Below, in pieces: positions 1-5,374 of a stretch of DNA of 7,572 nucleotides; within the stretch, counting starts at the first letter, position 1, and each line of letters begins with the position of its first letter. The notes under the pieces were generated by a model. The model was not told where the DNA came from and did not search any database. It saw nothing but the letters and a program-made list of their open reading frames with translations. A program made the translations under genes and the position numbers. Location of the stretch: the NCBI GenBank assembly GCA_011046055.1, contig DSBN01000015.1, positions 1-7,572 on the forward strand. The letters run 5' to 3'. This DNA is from Sediminispirochaeta sp. GTDB lineage: Bacteria > Spirochaetota > Spirochaetia > DSM-16054 > Sediminispirochaetaceae.

Positions 1-294
1 GATGCAATTGTGGCTACCGATGATTTCCTGGCATTCGGGGCGCTGCGCGCACTATCTGAAAAAGACCAACTGGCAGACGGGCAACCCACCATTCCAGTAT
101 ACGGATTCAACAACAGTATCCGTGGTCGATATCAGCACCCCTCCCTGTCCAGTGTCGATATCAACCCGGAACAGCTCGGCTATCACGCCACCCGGCTTCT
201 CATCGAGCACATCCAGGACGGTAACGGTGAGACGGCTCATCAGATCGTAGATACCTCGGTAATACATCGGGAAACAAGTCTCAAACCCCAATAG
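1..294 (+). CDS. LacI-family transcriptional regulator, C-terminal fragment (5' end outside window)
   Basis: The frame is open from the first base and stops with TAG at 292-294, giving about 97 residues. The visible part is the end of the periplasmic-binding-protein-like sensor domain of a LacI/GalR repressor. It begins AIVATDDFLAFGALRAL, the usual 'D.lA.G.l.al' helix after the ligand-contacting Asp, and continues with PVYGFNNS. Then comes SSVDINPEQLGYHATRLLI, equivalent to the common 'ttv.q....G..A...Ll' segment, and it ends VIHRETS, matching the typical 'lv.R.S' terminal strand. The N-terminal DNA-binding domain is missing, so neither operator nor effector can be predicted. In this family the effector is usually a sugar or nucleoside. 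It is convergent with the neighbouring tryptophanase operon and shares its terminator, so there is no sign that it controls that operon. Family assignment is confident; specific function is unknown. Confidence 0.88.
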   Translation, partial: DAIVATDDFLAFGALRALSEKDQLADGQPTIPVYGFNNSIRGRYQHPSLSSVDINPEQLGYHATRLLIEHIQDGNGETAHQIVDTSVIHRETSLKPQ

Positions 295-322
295 TCTTGC
301 GTAAATTCTCAAATAACAGTAA

Positions 323-349
323 AAACCGCCGCTTTCAAAGCGGCGGTTT
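323..349. terminator. Bidirectional rho-independent terminator between lacI-type gene and tnaA
   Basis: The arms AACCGCCGC and GCGGCGGTT (extendable to AAACCGCCGCTTT/AAAGCGGCGGTTT) form a near-perfect GC-rich hairpin with a very small loop around position 336. On the minus strand the stem runs into TTTTT (complement of 321-325) and begins 5 bases after the tryptophanase stop codon, making a strong terminator for that operon. On the plus strand it is followed only by TTTA, so it should be weaker for the LacI-type gene, which ends 28 bases upstream. Confidence 0.9.
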
Positions 350-354
350 AATGC

Positions 355-1968
355 TTAGTACACCGGCTTGAGACCAGTCTGGAAGTGGCGCAGCCTCAGC
401 TCCGCCCCTCGGGTGATTTTGACTTTTGGGATTTTGTGACGGTTCTTGTACAGCTCGACCACCGCGGCGACGGTGTAATCGATGTGCTCTCGGCTGTAGG
501 CGTTGCGGGGAATGGCGAATCGCACCAGGTTCAGAATCCCCTTGCGCTGCTCCTCGTTACGCTGGTCCCACTCGAAGGCGAAGGGACCGAGCTCGCAGGC
601 TCGAATTCCGTAGTGGCGCAGCAGCTCGATGGTGAAGCCGACTCCGCCGAAGTCGCCGATCCGCATATCAGTGCCCTCGAAGAAACGGTCCATGTCGATG
701 TAGACCGCGTGTCCCCCGGCGGGCAGAACAACTGGAACCCCGGCGGCGGCCAGCTCGCGGGCCAGAAGCCGGGTCTGTCCGATACGTCCGTAGAGGTACG
801 TTTCGTCCACTACCTCGTGGATTCCCACCGCCAGCGCCATGATATCGCGTCCACTGAGGGCGCCGTAGGAGTCGTTGCCGAACCAGACGATCTGCTTCTC
901 CTTCAACCGTACTCCCACGTCCTCGTTCTTGGTGGAAAATCGCTGTACAAAATCGCCGCGGTCCCGGATGAAGAGCCCGCCGCCGATGTTGGACAGACCG
1001 TCTTTCTTGAGACTGATGCTGAAACCGTCGGCGTAGGAGAACATCTCCTGGACGATGCTACGGATGCTCCGCTTCTCGTAGCCCTTCTCGAACTGTTTGA
1101 TGAAGGCGGCGTTTTCGGCGAAGCGGCAGGCGTCGAAGAAGAGGGGAATACGATATTTTTTGGCGATCCCGTGGACCGCCTTGATGTTGGCCAGGCTCAC
1201 CGGCTGCCCGGCCACGGTGTTGTTGGTCACCGTCAGGTAGATCACCGGGATGTTCTCCCGCCCCTTCTCCACGATGAAGCTCTCCAGCTTCTCCAGGTCC
1301 ATATCACCTTTGAAGGGGTTCTCCCGGTCCATCTTTTCATAAGGAAATGGATCCAGGACTCCCGGCTGGAACATGTTCACCGGTTCGATCCCGTTGGCGG
1401 CGATATTGGCGCCGGTGGTGTCGAAGTGGCCGTTGTTGGGGATCCAGTACTCCTTACCCGGTCCGTTCATCTCGTCGAGGACTTCACGGATCGTGGAGAA
1501 GAGCAGGTGTTCCGCCGCCCGGCCCTGGGGAGTGATGAAGGCGTTCGGCCGGGAGAGTTGATGCTGCCCGCCGTTGACGAAACCCCCTTCGTCGGCGGTC
1601 AGGTAGAGCTTGTCCATCAGAGTCTCCACGTCCTTCTCCCCCGAAAGGATCAGCTTGATCGCCTCCCGGGGCTGATCGCCCCGTTCGAAGGTGTCCCGGA
1701 TGGTGTCCAGCAAGACGTAGTAGCCTTTGTTGCGCCCGTAGGACTCGTCGCCGTGAAACAACGCGGCCCACTGCAGGTCGCTCATCGCGGTAGTCCCGCT
1801 GTCGGAGAGGTAGTCCAGTACCAGCAGGTCCGCGGGGAAGGAGAACATGTTGTACTCGGTCTCCCGGAGGGCACGTTCCCGCTGCTCGAGACTCACCTCT
1901 TTGAGGGGGCGGATCACGTGGGCTCGATGCGTCGGCACCGGTACCCCCAGTTCATTCATTGTTTTCAT
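355..1968 (-). CDS. tnaA: Tryptophanase (L-tryptophan indole-lyase), long form with a ~45-residue insertion
   Basis: This 537-residue PLP enzyme of the tryptophanase/tyrosine phenol-lyase family splits tryptophan into indole, pyruvate and ammonia through 2-aminoacrylate. Family members also cleave cysteine and serine. Visible motifs are GDESY (Y77, catalytic Tyr), PQGR 147-150 (phosphate loop), F182 (ring stacking), N250, FFDACRFAEN with D279 and R282, SLKKDG with K322 as the Schiff-base lysine, and IPR with R488 (substrate carboxylate). Three selectivity positions favour tryptophanase over tyrosine phenol-lyase: D183 (Thr in TPL), L460 (Arg in TPL) and H529 (Phe in TPL). Usual family length is about 455-475; the excess is mostly an insertion at about 96-143, just before the phosphate loop. 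The ATG was chosen for GGGGAGG 7 bases upstream (1976-1982). The gene starts 15 bases after the ridA stop, with no room for a TnaC-like leader. Substrate range is inferred. Confidence 0.88.
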   Translation of the reverse strand: MKTMNELGVPVPTHRAHVIRPLKEVSLEQRERALRETEYNMFSFPADLLVLDYLSDSGTTAMSDLQWAALFHGDESYGRNKGYYVLLDTIRDTFERGDQPREAIKLILSGEKDVETLMDKLYLTADEGGFVNGGQHQLSRPNAFITPQGRAAEHLLFSTIREVLDEMNGPGKEYWIPNNGHFDTTGANIAANGIEPVNMFQPGVLDPFPYEKMDRENPFKGDMDLEKLESFIVEKGRENIPVIYLTVTNNTVAGQPVSLANIKAVHGIAKKYRIPLFFDACRFAENAAFIKQFEKGYEKRSIRSIVQEMFSYADGFSISLKKDGLSNIGGGLFIRDRGDFVQRFSTKNEDVGVRLKEKQIVWFGNDSYGALSGRDIMALAVGIHEVVDETYLYGRIGQTRLLARELAAAGVPVVLPAGGHAVYIDMDRFFEGTDMRIGDFGGVGFTIELLRHYGIRACELGPFAFEWDQRNEEQRKGILNLVRFAIPRNAYSREHIDYTVAAVVELYKNRHKIPKVKITRGAELRLRHFQTGLKPVY

Positions 1969-1983
1969 CTCTCTTCCTCCCCG

Positions 1984-2364
1984 TTAACAGGCGGCGATCC
2001 CGTCGATCTCTATATCCGCGCCCAGAGGGAGTTTGGCCACCTGGTAAGCACAGCGGGCCGGATAGCCGCCTTCGAAAAAGGATCCGTAGACCTCGTTGAC
2101 CTTCTTGAAGTTGTCCATATCCTGCAGGAATATGGTCACCTTCAACAGCCGGTCCAGCGAGCTGCCGGCGGCTTCGAGGATGGCTTTGAGGTTCTCCATC
2201 GCCTGGCGGGTCTGATCTTCGATAGTCTCGGCGACGATCTTTTTTTGTTCCGGGTCAAGAGGCAGTTGACCGGATACGTAGACCGTATCGCCCCATACGA
2301 CCGCCTGCGAGTAGGGACCCACCGCGGCGGGCGCCTTGTCCGTGTGAATAATCTTTCTGTCCAT
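1984..2364 (-). CDS. ridA: RidA/YjgF/UK114-family 2-iminobutanoate/2-iminopropanoate deaminase
   Basis: This 126-residue protein has the RidA family's usual length. RidA trimers hydrolyse reactive enamine/imine intermediates such as 2-aminoacrylate to 2-oxoacids, protecting PLP enzymes. Recognisable stretches are APAAVGPYSQAV (11-22), VSGQLPLDP (30-38), the ArcQ-like QTRQAMENLKAILEAAG segment, VTIFLQDMDNF (76-86) and YPARCAYQVAKLP (101-113). R104 corresponds to the substrate-carboxylate arginine (R105 of E. coli RidA) and E119 to the conserved glutamate E120. The start is ATG 2364, because AGGAGG lies 5 bases upstream; a TTG six codons earlier has no matching site. It lies 48 bases after the regulator stop and 15 bases before tnaA, so it is the middle gene of one transcript. 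Co-expression with an enzyme that makes 2-aminoacrylate fits its chemistry well. Confidence 0.93.
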   Translation of the reverse strand: MDRKIIHTDKAPAAVGPYSQAVVWGDTVYVSGQLPLDPEQKKIVAETIEDQTRQAMENLKAILEAAGSSLDRLLKVTIFLQDMDNFKKVNEVYGSFFEGGYPARCAYQVAKLPLGADIEIDGIAAC

Positions 2365-2369
2365 TCTTT

Positions 2370-2375
2370 CCTCCT
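2370..2375 (-). promoter_or_regulatory. Ribosome binding site fixing the ridA start
   Basis: On the minus strand AGGAGG is followed by 5 bases (AAAGA) and then ATG at 2364. This selects the methionine before DRKIIHTDK over the upstream in-frame TTG at 2382 and gives a protein of normal RidA length. Confidence 0.8.
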
Positions 2376-2412
2376 GTCTCAATCTTTATCTTGTATCCCT
2401 TCACCGGTAGAC

Positions 2413-3105
2413 TCAGGGATAGGATTTCTCGATCTCGTTCTCTCCCAGGACCGTCTTCACCTCTCTAATATAGTTGTATATGGTATACCGGGAGATACCC
2501 AGTTTCTCGGCGACGATGTCGATACCGTTTTTGACGTGAAAAACACCCCGTTTGTAGAGCTCCTCCACCACCATTTTGTTTTTTTGCGTTGGGGATACTC
2601 CCGTCATTTGGGAAACCTCCTGCAGTGCCTCCCGGAAGGATCCCTCCACCAGGTCCTTGGCGGTCAAGGGGAAGTGTTCCGTCACCATCTGCCCCCCTCC
2701 GAGTCCGGAGAGCAGGCTCTCCATCAGCGGGGCAAAGGGTGCGCTGATATCAAAGTTGATACAGAGGAAACCCACCGCCTCTCTCTGCTTGTTGTTGATC
2801 ACCGTGGTGGTCGATTTGAGATGACGGCCCGTATCGGTTTTTGAAAAATAGGGTCCGTGTACCGTCGAGTCGTCCTCCTTCTCCAACAGACTGAGGGCGA
2901 AGTCGGTGACCGGACCACCCACCTGACGACCGGTGATCTCTCCGTTTTCGATCTCGATTATTGAACGTTCGAAGTCCTCCAAGGAATGTACCACCACCTC
3001 GCAGTACTCTCCGAATTGGCGGGCGATCGCCCGGGCGATCGATCCGACCGTGTCGAGGAGGTGACGATCCTCAGCGGATAGCGCCTTTCCGTGTTCCCGC
3101 GGCAC
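2413..3105 (-). CDS. YheO/DauR-type transcriptional regulator (PAS_6-like sensor plus C-terminal HTH)
   Basis: The product is 230 residues from a GTG start. The N-terminal half (about 12-122) matches the YheO-like PAS domain: CEVVVHSLEDFE (35-46), ENGEITGRQVGGPVTD (53-68), GPYFSKTDTGR (84-94) and VGFLCINFDIS (111-121). The C-terminal part (about 165-218) is the associated helix-turn-helix, with KNKMVVEELYKRGVF and GIDIVAEKLGISRYTIYNYI (194-213) as the recognition region. Family members such as E. coli DauR regulate amino-acid catabolism and are often linked to RidA-type and PLP-enzyme genes. This is the first gene of the operon, so it probably controls itself, ridA and tnaA in response to a small metabolite. 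Whether it activates or represses, and which ligand it binds, cannot be read from sequence. The GTG was preferred because AGGAGA lies 6 bases upstream and the N-terminus then matches YheO lengths. Confidence 0.88.
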   Translation of the reverse strand: MPREHGKALSAEDRHLLDTVGSIARAIARQFGEYCEVVVHSLEDFERSIIEIENGEITGRQVGGPVTDFALSLLEKEDDSTVHGPYFSKTDTGRHLKSTTTVINNKQREAVGFLCINFDISAPFAPLMESLLSGLGGGQMVTEHFPLTAKDLVEGSFREALQEVSQMTGVSPTQKNKMVVEELYKRGVFHVKNGIDIVAEKLGISRYTIYNYIREVKTVLGENEIEKSYP

Positions 3106-3111
3106 GACTAC

Positions 3112-3117
3112 TCTCCT
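3112..3117 (-). promoter_or_regulatory. Ribosome binding site deciding the GTG start of the PAS-HTH regulator
   Basis: On the minus strand AGGAGA is followed by GTAGTC and GTG at 3105. A TTG at 3174 is in frame but lies inside the -35 region of the predicted promoter and has no ribosome binding site, so it is unlikely to be used. Confidence 0.7.
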
Positions 3118-3143
3118 GGTAAAAGCTTCCACTTTTTTAATAT

Positions 3144-3171
3144 ATTTTATCACTTTATTGTATCTCGTCAA
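3144..3171 (-). promoter_or_regulatory. Sigma70-like promoter of the regulator-ridA-tnaA operon
   Basis: On the minus strand, -35 TTGACG (3171-3166) and -10 TAAAAT (3149-3144) are separated by 16 bases in an AT-rich stretch. Transcription would start near 3137, leaving a leader of about 30 bases before the GTG at 3105. This is the only convincing promoter seen for the operon; the gaps before ridA (48 bases) and tnaA (15 bases) show none. Confidence 0.65.
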
Positions 3172-3200
3172 CAAAATTAGTGCTCCTCGAACGATTAAAC

Positions 3201-3229
3201 TTGACTCGATTGGGGGCTGTAAGTACCCT
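3201..3229 (+). promoter_or_regulatory. Candidate hflKC promoter
   Basis: A -35 TTGACT (3201-3206) is followed by 17 bases and a weak -10 TACCCT (3224-3229). Transcription would start near 3236, about 30 bases ahead of the hflK ATG. The -35 is good; the -10 keeps only the first two bases and the final T of TATAAT. The -10 lies within an inverted repeat that could be an operator. Confidence 0.45.
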
Positions 3230-3239
3230 AGAGTTACAG
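3217..3239. promoter_or_regulatory. Inverted repeat CTGTAA-N11-TTACAG, possible operator at hflK promoter
   Basis: Perfect 6-base arms at 3217-3222 and 3234-3239 are separated by 11 bases. Their centres are 17 bases apart, a spacing compatible with a dimeric regulator. The repeat covers the predicted -10 element and start point of hflK. No protein can be assigned to it, and a chance occurrence is possible. Confidence 0.35.
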
Positions 3240-3255
3240 TTCGATACTAAAAAAG

Positions 3256-3262
3256 AAGGAGG
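3256..3262 (+). promoter_or_regulatory. Ribosome binding site fixing the hflK start
   Basis: AAGGAGG lies 4 bases before ATG 3267. It rules out the in-frame GTG at 3180, whose extra 29 codons would run through the promoter region and show no HflK-like features. Confidence 0.8.
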
Positions 3263-3266
3263 ACGT

Positions 3267-4250
3267 ATGTCCGAAAAAGATGTCACACCATTTCGACTAC
3301 CCTTTTCGTTCAAACCGAAATACGTAGTCGCGGTGATAGTCATAATCGGCATCATCGCCGCGGTCATGTCGAGTTTTTTCATCGTCGACCAGACCGAACA
3401 GGCGGTGGTACTCCGATTCGGCAAGGTCGACCGTATGGTAGGACCGGGCCTGCAGTTCAAAATCCCCTTCGGGATCGAAAAGAACTACAACGTACCGACC
3501 CGGCAGATCCAGAAACAGGAGTTCGGCTTCCGCACCCAACAGTCGGGTGTTCAAAGCACCTACTCCTCCGGGGATTTTCCCGAAGAGTCGGTCATGCTCA
3601 CCGGCGACCTGAACATCGCCGACGTGGAGTGGATCATCCAGTACCGTATCAGCGACCCCACCGCTTGGCTGTTCAACGTGGAGTTCAAGGAACAGACGAT
3701 CCGCGATATCAGCCAGTCGGTGATCAACCAGCTGGTCGGCGACCGAGCCATCCTGGACGTCATCGGTTCAGAGCGCCCCACCATCGAGCAGCGGGGACAG
3801 GAGCTGATGCAGGCGCGTTACGACCAGTACGGGCTCGGTATAACCGTAACCACGGTCAAGCTGCGGAACATCGTACCGCCGAAGGGCGAAGTGCAGGACG
3901 CCTTCGAGGACGTCAACAAGGCGGTCCAGGATATGAACCGACTGATCAACGAGGGAAAAGAGGCCTACAACCAGGAGATACCCAAGGCCCGGGGACAGGC
4001 AAAACAACTGGTCCAAGAGGCTCAGGGTTACGCCGCCGAAAGGGTCAACAACGCCCGGGGTGACGTGGCCCGGTTCAACTCGGTCTACGAGGAGTACGTG
4101 AACAGCCCCGAAGTCACCCGGACCAGACTCTACATTGAGACCATCGAGGATGTGTTCAAAGAAGACAAGGAGACCGACCTGATCGACCGGGAACTGGAGA
4201 ACTTCCTTCCCCTGAAGAACCTCCAGAGTCAAGGAGGGCTGGAACAATGA
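3267..4250 (+). CDS. hflK: HflK, SPFH-domain membrane subunit of the HflKC complex
   Basis: The product is 327 residues. A short cytoplasmic N-terminus is followed by one transmembrane helix (about 19-41, VVAVIVIIGIIAAVMSSFF). The SPFH/band-7 domain begins VDQTEQAVVLRFGKV and PGLQFKIPF, with ESVMLTGDLNIADVEWIIQYRISDP in the middle. An Ala/Glu/Gln-rich coiled-coil follows, including the HflK signature EIPKARGQAKQLVQEA and GYAAERVNNARGD, then RTRLYIETIEDVF near the end. HflK and HflC alternate to form a membrane cage around the FtsH AAA+ protease and limit its access to membrane substrates. E. coli HflK is about 420 residues; this one lacks the Gly-rich N-terminal extension. Its stop overlaps the hflC start (ATGA, 4247-4250), indicating translational coupling. 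FtsH itself is not in the window. Confidence 0.95.
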   Translation: MSEKDVTPFRLPFSFKPKYVVAVIVIIGIIAAVMSSFFIVDQTEQAVVLRFGKVDRMVGPGLQFKIPFGIEKNYNVPTRQIQKQEFGFRTQQSGVQSTYSSGDFPEESVMLTGDLNIADVEWIIQYRISDPTAWLFNVEFKEQTIRDISQSVINQLVGDRAILDVIGSERPTIEQRGQELMQARYDQYGLGITVTTVKLRNIVPPKGEVQDAFEDVNKAVQDMNRLINEGKEAYNQEIPKARGQAKQLVQEAQGYAAERVNNARGDVARFNSVYEEYVNSPEVTRTRLYIETIEDVFKEDKETDLIDRELENFLPLKNLQSQGGLEQ

Positions 4251-5233
4251 AAAAATTAGTCACCACACTTGTAATCATCGCCGTACTGTTAGTGATACTC
4301 GTCGCCCTCGGTCCCTTCTACATCGTGGAGCAGGGCTACCAAGCGGTGGTCACCCGCTTCGGCAAGATCGTCGTCACCAACACCGAGCCGGGACTTAAGT
4401 TCAAGATGCCGGTCATCGACAACGTGGTCACCTACCCCAAAAAGATCCTCAGCTGGGACGGGGACCCTCAGCGCATCCCCACCGCGGAAAACCAGTTTAT
4501 CTGGGTCGACGCCACCGCCCGCTGGAAGATCAAGGACCCTCATAAGTTCTACGAGGCGGTAACCTCCCTGGAGCAGGGCTGGGCCCGTCTGGACGACGTG
4601 ATCGACTCGACCATTCGTACGGTCATCACCGGCAACAACCTCCGCGAGGCGGTACGCAATACCAACATCATCAATGAGATCACCACCGAACCGGAGATTC
4701 TACAGCAAGAGGATGAAGAGGTGGATATGGAGGAGCTCCGCGAGCTCACCCAAACTCAGACCAACTACGAGACGGTCCGTCGGGGGCGCGAGGAGTTGTC
4801 CCAGGAGATGTACAAGATCGCCGCCAAACTCACCCCGGACTACGGAATCGAGTTGATCGACATCATCATCCGACAGATCCGCTACTCAGAGGATCTCACC
4901 GAGAGCGTCTACAACAGGATGATCAAGGAGCGAAACCAGATCGCCGAGGCTTACCGATCCTACGGGGAAGGAAAGAAGGCCGAGTGGCTCGGAAAGCTTG
5001 AGAACGAGCGCCGCTCGGTGCTCTCCGCCGCCTACGAGGAGTCAGAGACCATCCGCGGTACCGCCGACGCCGAGGCGACCAATATTTACGCCCAGGCATA
5101 CGAAAGAGACCCGAATTTCTTCCAGTTCTGGCGCTCCATTGAGTCCTATCGACGGACCATGCCGCAGTTCCGCAAGACATTGAGCACCGAAATGGATTAC
5201 TTCCGCTACCTCTACAACGAGGACGGAAGCTGA
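4247..5233 (+). CDS. hflC: HflC, SPFH-domain membrane subunit of the HflKC complex
   Basis: The product is 328 residues, close to the roughly 330 usual for HflC. The N-terminal signal-anchor helix is about 4-22 (LVTTLVIIAVLLVILVALG). Next comes the SPFH core: VEQGYQAVVTRFGKI, PGLKFKMPVIDNV, and FIWVDATARWKIKDP. An acidic segment (about 148-175, containing QQEDEEVDMEEL) sits where E. coli HflC also has a variable insertion. The later part has the HflC signature YNRMIKERNQIAEAYRSYGE, the coiled-coil, RGTADAEATNIYAQAY, DPNFFQFWRSIESYR and the closing STEMDYFRYL. Translation starts at the ATG overlapping the hflK stop, with AAGGAGG at 4231-4237, nine bases upstream. The gene ends 26 bases before a strong terminator, so hflK-hflC is a two-gene operon. 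Confidence 0.95.
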   Translation: MKKLVTTLVIIAVLLVILVALGPFYIVEQGYQAVVTRFGKIVVTNTEPGLKFKMPVIDNVVTYPKKILSWDGDPQRIPTAENQFIWVDATARWKIKDPHKFYEAVTSLEQGWARLDDVIDSTIRTVITGNNLREAVRNTNIINEITTEPEILQQEDEEVDMEELRELTQTQTNYETVRRGREELSQEMYKIAAKLTPDYGIELIDIIIRQIRYSEDLTESVYNRMIKERNQIAEAYRSYGEGKKAEWLGKLENERRSVLSAAYEESETIRGTADAEATNIYAQAYERDPNFFQFWRSIESYRRTMPQFRKTLSTEMDYFRYLYNEDGS

Positions 5234-5259
5234 GACGGACACAATTAACCTAACAGCTG

Positions 5260-5304
5260 GCCCGGTACTTCTTTCGAGAATCTCGAGGAAGACCGGGCTT
5301 TTTT
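5260..5304 (+). terminator. Rho-independent terminator of hflKC
   Basis: The outer stem GCCCGGT/ACCGGGC continues through CTTCTT/GGAAG (one G-U pair, two single-base bulges) to CGAG/CTCG with loop AAT. TTTTTTG follows at 5299-5305. It should be very stable. On the opposite strand the hairpin has no T-tract, so it would at most slow transcripts from the convergent methyltransferase gene. Confidence 0.92.
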
Positions 5305-5374
5305 GTCTCAGGTTCGTGTAACACGTAGCGAATCCCCCATAGGACTAGCGGAATGACGGACCGTCGCCCCTTTC

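Noticed and set aside
355..1968. Tyrosine phenol-lyase as the identity of the tryptophanase-family gene
   Set aside because: The positions that distinguish the two enzymes (D183, L460, H529) match tryptophanase, and the Arg that binds the phenol hydroxyl in tyrosine phenol-lyase is absent. Activity was not tested, so some doubt remains.
1969..1983. A TnaC-like leader peptide controlling tnaA
   Set aside because: Only 15 bases separate ridA from tnaA, and these hold the ribosome binding site. There is no room for a leader ORF or attenuator.
385..2844. A plus-strand open frame of 819 codons antisense to tnaA, ridA and part of the regulator gene
   Set aside because: All three minus-strand genes happen to lie in the same frame, and the antisense stops would need TTA, CTA or TCA codons in the sense strand, which are rare in this GC-rich coding. 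The translation resembles no protein family, while the sense genes are unmistakable.
3177..3185. TTAGTGCTC resembling half of a CIRCE heat-shock operator
   Set aside because: The CIRCE half-site is TTAGCACTC and requires an inverted partner nine bases away; no partner is present.
3180..3266. A 29-codon N-terminal extension of HflK from GTG 3180
   Set aside because: The AAGGAGG immediately before ATG 3267 and the normal HflK N-terminus there make the extension unnecessary; it would also run through the promoter.
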